Assembly: GCA_024734555.1 (NCBI GenBank)
Contig: JANPWX010000026.1
Location: 1,306,783-1,370,782, forward strand
Source of the DNA: Trochalopteron elliotii
Taxonomy: Eukaryota > Chordata > Aves > Passeriformes > Leiothrichidae
Length of the DNA: 64,000 nt
Direction: 5' to 3'
Made by a program: the position numbers and the translations under genes. This document shows, piece by piece, positions 26,620-39,598 of the stretch. Each line of letters starts with the position of its first letter. The first letter of the stretch is position 1. The notes under the pieces were generated by a model. The model did no database searches. It saw only the letters and a list, made by a program, of their open reading frames with translations, and was not told where the DNA came from.

Positions 26620-27989
26620 GTCTTAGTCTCCCTCCCCTTCAGAAGTAAAATCCAACCAACAACCCAGAAGTTCCATGAAGGTTCGTTTTTCTTCTAATCA
26701 CAGAGTTGATCTGATGCACAGATCCCATTGGAAAACTGGAAGGTGGCTAGATCCTGCACAAGAGAATTAAGGTTGGAACAGCTCTTACAGCAGGAAATCA
26801 CAGACAATTAAGATTAATCATTGTATGAAATCACTTCTGTACCTTCTAAAATCTATCCTCACAGACTCATAGTGAGTGTATTTGCCAAAGAATTCCAAAA
26901 TATATCACCAGCATAAAATATCTGTACAACAACAAACATTGAATCTTTTATCAGTAATCAAAATGATAGGTTTACTGTAGACAAAAATTAAATAATTGCC
27001 AGGGTGATAAAATGTACCTGTCTGTAGTATCATTATTTGAAATAGCAGAATCATTCTATCCAATATTTTTTTTTAATTATGATTCTTCTTTTTAAAAATA
27101 TGTTGCTTTTCATTTATAATTGGTCAATTTGAACAGATAGCAGATTTTAATTCAAAGAATGGAAGGTGAGTGCACTAATTTTGAATTTAAAATGTGGTAC
27201 TATAAAGCCAGGTGTTTTGGGGATTTAAAAAAAGGATTTCTTCAACCTTAGGTGTAAAGTTTCATCCTTATTTGTACAATTGAAGATAGTGAAAGCAAGC
27301 ATTCAAAACAGTGAAACAATGAGAGGAACAATACTTTGCATACTGAATGTTCATGGCCTTGAAATTTCAATGATTGCTGAAGTTTTCAATACACACCATT
27401 ACATATTTAGTAGTTCTTGTATAACTGTAATGGGTTTAGAGTTACTAATTTTTCCCAGACTACATTTTTGTCCTTTATGTACCAGCTGCAAGATCTACAC
27501 AATTTCATATTTTCTTAATTCACTTTAATGTGAACTCAATAAAAAGGCTTTTAAAGAATGGGAAGCAGTAGCACTAATATTCAGGTAGCATAGTATGTAT
27601 TTTTAATTGATAATAGGAAAAGGTGGTTTTGTAGTGATTTTTCTTATCTTTGTAAATGGTTTTCATACTCTAATGTACTAACAAGGTGATTATCCTTTAT
27701 AATGCTTTTATATTATTATGTAGGAAATGACTTCTAGTAGCATAAAATGTTTGTCTTTTTTTTTTCCCTCTAATGCTCCTGTTATTCCTTATTATTCTTT
27801 TAGGCATTTTGTGTTTACGTGAATAGTAACTGAATGAATTCCTTTGCAGAACAACTGCAACACAAAAGCCCCTGTATTACTTGTTTTCAGAAGATATTTT
27901 CTCTTGATACAAATATAATAATGGTTTTGCAATTATAATAGGAGACTGATGAAGAGTAATTGTTTTAACCTAGAAATTAATGTCATAAT

Positions 27990-28076
27990 TATCGATATAT
28001 GTTTATATATTTATATATTTATATATAATATATATAAAATATATTATTTAATATAACATTATAATTAATGTTATGT
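27990..28076. repeat. AT-rich microsatellite with terminal palindrome
   Basis: TATATTTATATATTTATATA units lead into ATAACATTA-TAAT-TAATGTTAT (28053-28074), a 9-bp-arm palindrome. This is a typical unstable AT simple repeat. Confidence 0.7.
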
Positions 28077-28933
28077 TTTTTCTGTGCCTAATATAAAACT
28101 GTAAACTGTGCAATATTACAACGAAAAGTTGCATTAGTTTTGGCTCTTTCAGTTATGTGGTATTACTTCTAATACATGCCCCACGTAATATGGTAATTCT
28201 AAATCACTCGCAGCATCTTAAAAATTCCTCGGCTGAAATCTAAGTAGATGTCTACAACATGCACAGACATAAAACAAAATGGTGCATATATTAAAGAACA
28301 TTTCTCTGCGATAAGTTCATCAAAGTTAAAAATCTGACAGCTATTAATTTTGATCTATTTCCAAACTGTATGTGTCCCCATTGAGAAACAGGAGCTTTTT
28401 CAGGTCAGCTACTTATATAACAGGTTTTGGTAAGGTAATAGGCTTGTCAAAATCCTGTAAGAACTTGATAGAATTAGTAGGGTAGTAAGAGTTTTTATTA
28501 GCTATTTTTGAAAGTGTTTACATTTGGCTTCTGTGATTAGAAATTAGAGAAAAAAGACATTATGCCATTTATACTTGGAAAATTAATATTTTAGGTGTAT
28601 TTGAATGTTTTTAATCACCATTCCTGTACATATAAAGTAAAATCAGCTTTAAAATTGCCAGTGTCTTTATAGTGCTTCAGTCTATCTCCATTATATATAT
28701 ATATGCTGTGTATATTCTAAAAAAACTTCTGTGTCATTTCAGAGAGTCTGTCTTCAAGGTATTAATTTCTAAAAGTGTAATAAATAACTACAGAGTAACT
28801 GGAAATCCCTGACTTTACACAGTTGCAGTTCATTGCCCCACAGCAACCTTAAAATGATCTATTAAATGATTATTAGAAACAATTAATTATAGCAGAGAAC
28901 TCTAAGAGCTCAAATGTAATTTCATGGTTATAA

Positions 28934-29092
<159 letters not shown>

Positions 29093-29376
29093 TGAACCTT
29101 ATTTTCTCTTCCTTGCTTTTTTTTTCTAAATGGTGGTTTTTTGAGTTTTGAAGCTGGAAACGTCTGGATGCTGTTCTTAAATTAGTGCAATTTAATAGTC
29201 ATGAAATAACAGAAAACTTTTTAGCAGAAATCAATGATACCCAGTAGATTCTAGGTTTATGAAGGATTTTGGTAATGGAGAATTCATGGATAATCTTTCT
29301 TGATGCTGACATGTATTGATAAGTCTGTGTTGTGTGCAAGTGCCAAGTAGTGTGGTCAAGACTGACCACACCATAA

Positions 29377-29650
29377 TCAGTGAAACTGAAATACCTCCCC
29401 ACACCCTTTGTTTATGAGTGCTGATAAGAGCATTTTTGACAAACCCAGCAAAAAATGTACTACTTCTATTAGATGCCTTATGGCTTCACAGGACTCGGAA
29501 AGAGATGAAGATTTGTGGTGTAGTTTTGCAAGGTATTTGTTCTCTGGATGCCAGAGGGGTCTTGGGACAAATGTGTGTAGTACAAACAAACATCTTGACC
29601 AAACCACTGGGTTAGCAGACAGAAGCAAAATGTTAAGAGATTTTATATAG
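29377..29650. other. Segment open in three overlapping frames, no known protein
   Basis: Open frames run at 29377-29628 (minus), 29408-29650 (plus) and 29418-29615 (plus, another frame). None shows a domain, signal peptide or convincing splice sites. It begins some 310 bp after the second EF-hand exon. I treat it as non-coding intron of somewhat higher GC; an old element remnant is possible. Confidence 0.25.
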
Positions 29651-32294
29651 TATGTTAAAAGTAATATCCATATATTTTGTTATATCCAGACAAGAATAGA
29701 CAATTTTTTACTCTTATCTACCTCAAATTTAAGATTCAATCTTGAAATCTTGTTGTCCCAAACTCAGTAACATGGCAGCACAGAAGATCAAGTTTGTCTT
29801 AAATTCTTTTAATAATTACTTATTATATATTGACTAGTCTATTAATGTATCTTCATTTTGAGTAACTACAGGCTCTTGCTTTAGTCTTCTTGTACTTTAT
29901 CTTTGGGCAGATGAGGACTCAGCCACTTTAGGTAATATCAAATGAAAAAGGGATAAAAACTGCTTAAAGTTTTAAACTATAAAGTGGTGATTTGATATTA
30001 GAAACAAAAAATAGTTGCATGGAAAGCAAGAAGAATAAACAAGAAGAAATGAATTATCAAGACAGACTGCCTGAAAGTATCTTAGTTTTGACCATTGATT
30101 TAAGTTTTTATTTCTATGAAAGTCTCTCAGAAAGTGTAATTTTGTGATGCAGCTTAACTGAACAAATTACTTACTGCTCCTAAAAATAACTTGATCCTGC
30201 TTCCTAAGGTTATCTGACTGCCTTTCTTGCAGTGTCCTAACAGTCACAGTCTCTCCTCTGAGCCACTAAGTCAGCAGAAAAATATTCACCCTCCACATCA
30301 CACCCCAATCCTGTTGTGTGACCTGAATTGATTAAGTGAAGGGTCAGACCATAACTCATGCAAAAGAAGTGTGAGCACAGACAAGAAATAAGGTGGAGGA
30401 AGAAAATGGGAGATATTAGGACACTGTGGTGGTGAGGTAATTTAATTCACCTGTAGTAGCAAAACACTAGGAAATACCTTAATTTCTTTATTAAAGGTTG
30501 TAATACAAGTTTGGCTTAGAAACACACACATTAGCTATGATTAAATGGCTACATGTTGTACTTTTGGATACTGATTAAGTGCACAGATGTAGAAATTGAT
30601 ATAGAAGCCTTTATAGTATACAGCAATCCAAGAAGGTTAAAGACATGTTTAAAGCATTAGCATGATTTTGGCAAACATTGTATTAATGGAAGCATAACAT
30701 TATTCTTCCAAATAAGACTTCGATGTGTCTCTGAGGGACTATTTTGTATTGTTGTAATACTCCAGACATAAAAATAGCTTTCCGTTATATATTTTTAATG
30801 GAATTTTGAATAATGAAAATAATTTCCATATGGTATGTTAAACATTGCCTTAATATGAATGCTAATGAAAACATTAGATTATGTATGATTAGGAGTCATT
30901 TAGGTTTCTTTGTTGCAGCGGAGTAGTGGAGAAGACCCTATTTAAAACTATAAGGCTATGTTGGAAGATGACTTCTAAAGTAAGGTTCATTCTTCTATGT
31001 CATTGACAAAACTTAGATGCATTCATTACATATTGAAAAATAAAACCTAAAATCAGCTGCTACTTCAGTGTATGGTGTGTCCCCAGAAAGCCAAATAAAT
31101 GTGACATAGTATTAGGCTTTGTAATGAAAATAAAATAAATTCTTGAAATAAATTTGAGGATTCACTGTACTTCCATTTCCCTTTATCTCAAGATAGTTTG
31201 AATTCAGTCTGATCTATCTCACCAGCATTAGCAAAAATTATATAATGCTATAAAAGTATACTAGGCTAAGCAAAACCAAAACAAATTGAATGTGGCACCT
31301 GGTTACTCGACTAGTGCTCTTATTGGCTAAGCAAGATGATACAAAGCTGAAACCAAGCTCTCCACACAAGCCCTGCCAACACAAGGTAAAGTAAATGTGA
31401 CAGCCCCTCTCCAGAGGCCTGTGTTGTTTGCCTATGGCAAAGCTTGTGAGATGTTACTAGTAGTGCCAAGTCTGGATTTACCAGGATACAGAGAATTAAT
31501 ATAGACACGGAATCAGGTCTGTGTATGGAAATGTACACAAGTAGCACTCACAACACACCTTCCACACACTATTCCACAAAAAATAGCTCTTCAATTAATC
31601 ATCCACCTGCAAAAGAATTAAACATTTTCATTTTCTTCAATGAAGTGACATAGGAAGCTTGCAAATATTTATTCCAAATAGAAATAAACCTGTTTCTTTT
31701 CCAGGGTTTTCTTTAAGTACTTAATATTTTCAAGTTTACATTCTATTTTATTATGCTGTAATTATTTATTCTTTTTCTTATTATGTTACATTGTGATTAT
31801 ATGTCATAACTTTAAAATTATCCCATTTTACAATATTGAAAAGATAATTTTCACTGGCTTGGACACTTTCAAGCATCTAGAACAAACAGAAAGCAAAACA
31901 GGAAAGTTTTTTACCAAATTATTTTCATAACTGTCTAATGAGTGAAAGATTATAACTGAGTAATGATATTTGCAGGAGATTGTCTTCTAAAATATTATAG
32001 TGTTATTTGTTATTTTGAGGCATTTAAAAGACTTAACCATTAATTTAAATAAAAAAGTGCTTCTAGAATTTTTGACCTCTTGCATGATCCCATCAATTGA
32101 ACTTGACAGTGTGTTTTTCATGGTTTTCTTGTTCCTTTATATCTACCGTTTTAATGTATGTATGGAATCTAATCTCAGTTTAATATCTGCTATTCCCAGT
32201 GGGATTGCCTCTATGCCTAATTGTAGTGAAGGGGTGGATTTGAGAAATGTCAAGTTCTCATTGAAGTTTGTGCAACTGCTAGAATACGCGTTAC

Positions 32295-32330
32295 CTTTAT
32301 TCACTCAAATGTGACTTTTATTCACTCAAA
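32295..32330. repeat. Short tandem duplication
   Basis: CTTTATTCACTCAAA at 32295-32309 is repeated with one extra T at 32315-32330 (CTTTTATTCACTCAAA). A small local duplication. Confidence 0.6.
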
Positions 32331-32811
32331 ATGGCAGTGAAGAAAATTTGTCTTTGTGATGATAGAGAAATTGATCCTATTCAAAGCTTCCATGAAGAAT
32401 TCAAAGGAGTTGTTTGTTTGTTTTTCATTTGTGTAACAGAAATCAGAGTCATATGTACACAGAAATGCTAAGGCAAGGTGATCGAGGTTGGGGAGGGATT
32501 AGGGGTCACAGCACCACAGTTTTTATGCATGGCAATACCACTTGTTCTTTTCAAGCCAGTTTGTACCTAGTACTGCTAAAATATGAAATGTGCAATAGTT
32601 AAAAAAATATCCTTTAAGTCATATTTGAATTTGATCGACATTAAAGATGTCTCCTTTTCTAAAGGTAATTGTCCATCGGCATTCTCTATTAAGCATAGAA
32701 GAACTTGGAAAAAAAAATGAGAAGGCTGGAGAAGGTGTGAGAGAAGGCATAAGGGAAATTTGTGGCCTCAGCCTTGGTCTAAAAAAGGGATAGTGATAAT
32801 CAAGCATATTA

Positions 32812-32845
32812 CACTTTTCCAGCTGTGTGCACTTTTCCAGCTGTG
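32812..32845. repeat. 16-bp tandem duplication, period 18
   Basis: CACTTTTCCAGCTGTG occurs at 32812-32827 and again, identical, at 32830-32845. Each copy carries a CAGCTG E-box. Confidence 0.7.
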
Positions 32846-33339
32846 ATTTCAAAGAGTATTTAAAAACACTTAGGTAAGATATTGAACACAAATAGGATTA
32901 AAAATCATCTTCACCATGGTGTTGAACAAGCTACTCTACTACAGTAATTTCTTTTTAAAGAATCAGGCAATTGCATTTTATTTAAATATGAATGCCTATC
33001 TTTGGAATTAATTATCAGTCTTGTTTCATTAGCATTTGCAGGTAGGATTTTTTTTTCATTGGCATACTTAATTAGAAATTTTCCTCACAAATACTGGCAA
33101 TTCTATTTTTAACTCCAGCAGTAGGAAAGGAACCACCTTAAGGGCAAAGATGAAGCATAGGCTGTTTTAAAGGTATTAATATGCACATATTCTATATCTA
33201 TACATACATACATATACATGCTTGCTTGTATTGTGTGATTTGCTTTTGACAGTCTCATTTTATCTGACAAAATGGATACACATTAGACTGGACAGCCAAA
33301 TGTAAATATGTGCAATGGAATAAAAAAAAATCCCTTTCC

Positions 33340-33591
33340 CCCTTCAGAAGGTCATATGCTGGGGCAGTAACAAGCAATATGTATGAGCGGGTGCTCTCAG
33401 CCTTGAAGGTTTCTGCCAAGCTTCACAGCAGAGGAAGGTGCATGCTGGCTTCTGTAAGGTTTTACCTGTTGGCAAGGCCACTACAGTTTTCAGGGTATGG
33501 GCTACTTTCCTGTTGGTTTGCGTGTCTCTCTGGTCAGCCCACTGCTCGGCTAGACCCCTGGCAGCTCCGACACGCCACAACAGGGTCGATC
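33340..33591 (-). mobile_element. GC-rich flank, possibly internal sequence of the adjacent LTR element
   Basis: Base composition matches the LTR-like block on its right, and the shift back to AT-rich intron occurs at about 33,340. Open frames at 33310-33645 (plus) and 33344-33580 (minus) are unrecognisable. Without an alignment I cannot say whether this is retroviral leader sequence, a second element or unique DNA. Confidence 0.3.
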
Positions 33592-34170
33592 TGTGAGTCT
33601 TGGCTCAGCAGCCCCTGGACTTTCGCTGTCACGGACGTGGTGTAAATGAAAGAGGGGACTCTCGGAGGGTCGGGGGGGACAGAGGTTTATTGGAGTCACA
33701 GGGGAACCCCTTACCTCCTGCCCGATGCCTCAGGAGAGACCTCGGACAAAGGCTACAGGGGGGTTTTGTCCAGGACAGGCTCATGGGGTGGGTACAAACT
33801 ACAAACCAATAAAACAAAGCAAAGTAATACATGCCAACTGAATTACCTAACTACTAACAAATCAAGGTAATTAGGGGAGGGGTCTCGGGGGAATATGCCA
33901 ACTGCTGGCCAAATCTCCTGGAAGGTTCTGGACCTTGGAGATAGGGACTCAATGGTGGACAGAAGGAAAGGAGGAGAGGATGGGCAGGGAGCATCATGGG
34001 GAAAGGACCAATAGGAAACAGTCTCTGGGCAAAGACCAGAGAGGCATAACAATCCTTATCAACTTATGATAAGAGAAAACTCCAAGACAAGGGGCCCTTA
34101 TGGGATAACTAGAGCTATACTAACTTATAACAAAACCTTTTTTAAAACATGGAAATCTTGCAAACCCACA
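33592..34170 (-). mobile_element. Probable LTR of an endogenous retrovirus, edges uncertain
   Basis: This is a sharply GC-richer island. Read on the minus strand it looks like an LTR: it begins TGTGGGTTTGCAAG (34170 leftwards), has a CCAAT-type box (34008-34012, CCAAT on plus), then a poly(A) signal AATAAA at 33691-33686 followed at once by CCTCTGTCCCCCC, and ends either ...CCGTGACA at 33627 or ...GACTCACA at 33592. TG/CA termini fit both. A plus-strand AATAAA near 33,808 leaves opposite orientation possible, but its distance to the far edge fits less well. A clean target duplication is not seen; CTTTC at 33620 and 34171 is suggestive but is offset by two bases. Similar GC-rich sequence extends left to about 33,340 and may be internal element sequence. 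No gag, pol or env frame remains. Confidence 0.55.
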
Positions 34171-37100
34171 CTTTCCCTCATATTGTGAGGGGTAATTTTT
34201 GGTGCTGTGGCATCTATCTCCTAATTATTTGTCTGCTGTATTCCATAACAATTTCACTAGATCAATAGTGTGCGCAGAGAGGAACCTGAAAAACGGCTTC
34301 CTCTAACACAAGTGGATAAAGCAGAAAGTTTAGCTGTAGCTGGGTTTTGGGAGCTTGGGACTGAAGGAATCAGATAATTCAGTCCTCTGCTGCTTTGGCC
34401 ACATCATGTAAAATTATATCCTAAAAGTGATCCAGTTCCATCTTAGTGTTTTGTTTTGCTTTTCTGCATTCCTTCCTCACCCAGTCCCAAGCTAAAGGGT
34501 TTTTTATCAGCAAGCATTTTTTTAGCCAGGGAAGAATATATGTAAGTTTTTCTCAGAAGGCAGGCAAAACCCTGAGATGAAGGAGCTGAACAAAAGCTAA
34601 AAAGGGTGTGGAATACAGTTTATGTGTTCTATAAACTAAATCTCAACCAGCGTGCTTCTTTTATTTTTCAAGGGTTTTCTTTCTTTGGTTCATGTCTCCT
34701 GTGGTATCAAGATAATTTTATATTTGTTGTAAATGTTGTCTCTCGTTGTTTTCCTTCTAGTGTTCTTTTCTAAAATAAATAATCTTACTTGTTTTCCTCC
34801 TATATAAAATAAAAAAAATCAAAGCAGGTGCTTCAAGTGGCCTTCATGGTGGTCTGTAATATCTCAAGGCGTACCACAAGCAAATAAATAGTAATAAATT
34901 ATTCTGTTCGATCACTCAGCAGATGTATATATGGGCACTTCCCTTTGTAATTTCAGTAGAAAGAATGATGCTAATTTAGACATTTATGAATAAAACTGGT
35001 TGAATACAATTAATATAAACCCCAAATTTATTGTACATCATTGAACTAACTGCTCTATGTAACAATTGATACCCTGCAAAAAATGAAGGGAAATAAAGTC
35101 TTTTAGAATTGATTTCTGTTGTTAATGTAGTCTTACGCTCAAAAGAAGGGGCCACAGAAGGGCTGTGGACACCGAGGACTTGACTGTAAAAATTACCCCA
35201 TGATGTACAATAAAGTATGAGAATTATCTAGGCAGAACAAAATATGACCTAAGTGTCATTCTTCTATTAACTGCCTTTTAGTTTTGCTGGAATTACTTTC
35301 AGGCATCACTTGACACTGTTAACAGTATCTAATCTGTTGTGCAGCTATAATTCGGGATCTTATATGTTGCTACTGTACATGCTAATGCTGTATATATTTA
35401 AAAGTACCTTCAGTTTTGAAATTAAATTCAGGTCACAGATATCAAATTTGGAGTTAAAGCCCTCCTTGTTGAAGTATTTTTATGAAGTCATTTTTATACC
35501 TCCAGTAACAGCGGATATTACAGAAGTTTTTGATCTGGTCCAAAATTACAGAACTTGCTTTGGGTTCGCCTTTTAGGAGAAACTTTGTGGCCGGTGACTA
35601 ATATGACTGTCAAAATCAGCACCTTGTTGTGACTTGAATCATGTGGAAAAGAGGCAGCCAGAAGTTCCTATAAATGCAGTGGCCATTATGAACACATCCG
35701 CTTAGTTATTGCATTCTCTCAGTCCTGAAAAAATAATTTGATACATCACTGCTTTCATTATAATAGCTTTACTTCTATTTTAAGTTGTCAAATGCAATAA
35801 TTACAGGTGCATGTTCAGAAATACTTTTTTGAAATATCAATCTTTGTTTCTGAAGCAAAATAGACCAGGATTAAAAAACAACCAACCAAACAAACAACCT
35901 TACAATAAAATCTAAATTTTAAAAAGGCCTGTACTGAACTACTCAATGGCACAAATGAGACTTCCCACTGGATTCCTTAAGTTATCTTGAAGTCCACAAA
36001 GGCTAACTCAAACCCCTTATGTAATGTGTATTTCTAATTAATTCAATATGTCCCAAATATTGCATTTAGTGTGTAATCTGAGTCAGAACTTTATGACTGT
36101 GATGAGCCTTCAATAGTAAAACATGTTAACAAATAGTAGAGAAAACATTTTCTGAGGGAGGAAGAGGTATTATTCTGTCTCCTGCTACCATTAATTCCTT
36201 TTCAGCAACAACTTGAGCATATTAGATTGTTCCAGAGGGTGTTATATTTCACCACTAGCCTCTGAAAACACCAGTTAACATCATACTGAGCGGAAGCTAT
36301 TGGATTTCATGGTAATATTTTTTGCTCAACCTGATCTATCTCTCAAATTCTTACCTGTGGTATATGTATTTTCAGTCTAGAGAAATCTTAGCTGGAAGAA
36401 AATGCAGCCTCTTCTATTGAGTGGGCAGAAATTTAAACTGATCGTCAGAAACAAGGAAATATCTAAGGTTTTGAATATTGTTTCATGGATTGAAATAGAG
36501 TGCCTGAAATTTCTCACATGACATTATGTCAATTCATTTTGATGCCAACTGATTTTTCTTCGCGTTTTGGGGGAATCAAGTGACAAATTTAAGGCCACCA
36601 TAGGTTTGCATTAGTAAATAAATATTTCACAGGCTCTTTGGGCATCATCCTGAAGAAACTAGGAGATTTTGTTTATGAACCTTGAACTCTGCTGATCTGT
36701 AATCCCATCAGTGCATTTACTTGGAAGCTTTTGCCTACTTTGGTGATGTAAGTCACTAGAGATAGCACTGTGAAATACAGGATTGCAGAGGATGAGGACT
36801 GGAAAAAAACACCTTAGTTATAGCAGCTTTGTTTCAGACAAGAGGATTGGTAGAGATTGACTTGCACAGCATTTGTTACTGACTCGAAATGCTGGAGACT
36901 GAAGTGTTATATGTCTTCCAGTGAGTTTGTTCTGGAGAATGGTGAGGAAAAAGTTAACACCAAACAATTATACATATTTGGCTATGGTTAGCAAAGTACC
37001 TCAGTTACTGATCTACTGCTTATTTCTTAGGAGTCAGTTATCTGTGGTGAGTTATAGCATTGTTGCTAATACGTTTGTTACATTGTGAATTATGAGAATA

Positions 37101-37565
37101 TTTTCATCTCTGCAGAGCACTGTACCTGTAAGATGAGGCTATGACTGATGTTCCAACATCCACAAAAGCCTTTCTCTAGAGGTTTTAAGGAAATTTCAAG
37201 GAAAATTTGAAATAATAATTTATAATTAGTTTCCTTTATCAACTATTTTAAAGGAAGCTCTCTTTCTTCTTAACGGGGGTAAGGTGGAGAGAAGAAAGAT
37301 ACTATCAGAACTTAAGGAGTAATGACTGGGCATTAAAGGAGACAATCACCAGCAAATCCACAAGCAAGAACATTAGGTATCTCTACTTCAAGGCAGAATT
37401 ATTCATCTGGAACTATCATGAATATTAATAGCTCATCAAGTATTATGTAGTAAGAAAGCCATTTGATTAATCTATTCATTGTTTTGCTTTTTTTGGCTAC
37501 TGGTGCTTTTTAAATATCAAGCACTAACGTTCATTTTAGAAAAGTGTTGCTTAGTAATTTTATTC

Positions 37566-37713
37566 TGAACTTTTTTGGGTTTGGGTTTTTTCTTTTTGGT
37601 TTGTTGATTTATTTTATGGCGTTTTGGGTTTTTTTGTTTGTTTTGTTTCTGTTGGGTTTTGTTGGTGGCGATTTGAGGGTTTTTTAGGGAGGTCTGGTTT
37701 TGGTTTTTTAGTA
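37566..37713 (+). repeat. T/G-rich low-complexity tract
   Basis: Runs such as TTTTTTGGGTTTGGG, TTTTTTTGTTTG and GGGTTTTTTAGGGAGG make up about 150 bp. It produces the spurious lysine/glutamine-rich minus-strand frame and a leucine/phenylalanine-rich plus frame. Confidence 0.75.
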
Positions 37714-38118
37714 ACTCTTCTACTCTGCTTTCTTTGCTTTTCTTCTCACATTTGGATAAATAAAAATGTAAAAAAATCATTAGGAGAATATAGAACGTTT
37801 TTAGTAATTCCTTAGACATCTGGATTTCTTAAGAATGTCTGGCATTTCCAGTGTAAAAGAAAATCCGCAGACACAGTTTTGTACCAGATTTTGTTAAAGT
37901 ACTTTAAAAATTCTGTAAATGGAGTTAATAGAAAAATAATAATTCAAATTTTGTAAAACTTTTGAGCTTTTCTCACTAGACTTTAGAGATAAGTGCATTA
38001 CATTGCATTGTGAAGTTTTTTGTTGAATGCCCTCAAATATCTGTTACATACAGTAAGGAGAATTGGCTCCAAAATATCTACATTGTAAGGAAATACAATG
38101 GAGAAGAAACTCTTCTAG

Positions 38119-38143
38119 TTCCCTTCATTGTTCCCTTCATTGT
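38119..38143. repeat. 12-bp tandem duplication
   Basis: CCCTTCATTGTT is present twice in immediate succession, followed by CATGG. A simple slippage-type duplication. Confidence 0.7.
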
Positions 38144-38874
38144 TCATGGTATATTGGGTTCCAGTAAAGTTTACTTATTTCGGGAAATTTAATTCCGAAC
38201 AACTTCTCCAAATAATAGGACAGTTAAGAGTTTTATTGTAGCATTTCTCCATAGCTTTTGAGTTTGGTATATTTTTTTTTTCTTTAATATAAGGATTCCA
38301 TAGTGTGAAGGGTTTTTTATATTGTATGCTTTTGCAGTTTACAACTATCTTACTATATATGTATTTTTCGCTAACTGGAAGTATACAGTGAAAGAAATAT
38401 TTTATTGAATATGTCAAAAAAATTTGGATAAAATATTTTTAAAAATTAATTTTTTCAATTTATTAAATTTTAAATAAAAATATTTTTATATTGGCATCCC
38501 AAAAGCATTTGAAAATACATTCACTTCAAAAAGTATGTTAAGGTTTGGGGTTTTTTTAAGGCAGAATATTGTTCTTTTACACATCTATTAATATTTTTGG
38601 TCTACTTTGTAACAGTTGCTAGTACATATATTAGAAAATGCTGATTGTTTTAGTACCTTCACAAAGTGCTTGGATAAAAGAATTCCATCATGATAAATTG
38701 TTATTTCTGACTAGTATTTAACTTCATTTTCTGAAGGTGTATCTTGAATGAAGGAAAATGTAATTTACATGTTGTTATTTTGACTCAGGAAATTAGGATC
38801 ACTTCAATCCAGTAGTGATAGCACCACTTGGTGTGTTTGAATATATACATGAAAAGCTCTTTTTTTCCCCCATT

Positions 38875-38897
38875 TTGTTTGTTTGTTTGTTTGTTTT
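38875..38897. repeat. (TTTG)n simple repeat
   Basis: Five to six GTTT units preceded by a T and C run. Confidence 0.8.
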
Positions 38898-39398
38898 AAT
38901 TCTATTTCGTCTTAATCTCTTGTCATCAAGCATTTTCCTGGTTAGTATAGCACAGATCTCTAGGGGTTTGTAAGTAGCTTCTAGTATACTGTCACTGCTA
39001 AGAATATTTGTATGTATTTTATAGAGTTAAGGAGTGTGTCATGCCAGAATTTAAGCTGCTAAAACTCATTCTAAATATTGGCAACTGTATGGGTAGGGTA
39101 GAAAGAATATCAACTACTCCAGTTAAAGCTATTTTGGTGGTCTGTGATACTGTAAACTATGAGACTAATTGCTTCTCATCACTCATGGCTTTCCAAGTCT
39201 TCAGAAATAAACATCTCATAATTGCATATAGTATTGTTTATGTATTCATTAAAGAGTTACATGTGAGCTGAATTCAGTAGGAATATTTATGTGTTGCATA
39301 TATCTGATAAAATTGTCTATCATGAAATAGATGAAATTGTCTGACTCCACTCCCTCTGGTGACTGCAGTCCTTATTTAGCTGGATGAATATTATCTGA

Positions 39399-39510
39399 GA
39401 TGTGTAGATGTAACACTTAGGGACATGGTTTAGTGTGGACTCCTCAGTGCTGGATTAAAATTGGAAATGATGATTTTATAGGTCTTTTCCAATCTAAATG
39501 ATTCTATCAT
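39399..39510 (+). mobile_element. CR1 LINE 3' tail
   Basis: The blocks GATGTAACACTTAGGGACATGG, then TTTAGTGTGGACTCC, CAGTGCTGG, ATTGGAAATGATGATTTTATAGGTC, TTTTCCAATCTAAATGATTC and TATCAT follow the avian CR1 3' end in order (its usual form has CTTAGGGACATGGTTTAGTG, GATGATCTTAAAGGTC and TTCCAACCTAAATGATTCTATG). Only about 110 bp is present, a very short 5'-truncated insertion, sense to the host gene. Confidence 0.82.
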
Positions 39511-39549
39511 ACCATCTACAGCCTAAAAAAATCTTTGCACTTTTATGGA

Positions 39550-39598
39550 TGCTGTTGGATATTAAAAAAGCCCAGACTTGCTGTTGGATATTAAAAAA
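39550..39598. repeat. 20-bp direct duplication, period 29
   Basis: TGCTGTTGGATATTAAAAAA occurs identically at 39550-39569 and 39579-39598, starting 40 bp after the CR1 tail ends. Confidence 0.85.

Noticed and set aside
33310..33832. Overlapping frames on both strands in the 33.3-33.8 kb island
   Set aside because: They arise from GC-rich LTR-like sequence; no gag, pol or env motif is visible.
37517..37819. 100-residue minus-strand frame rich in Lys, Asn and Gln
   Set aside because: It is the antisense translation of a T/G-rich low-complexity tract, with no domain or promoter context.
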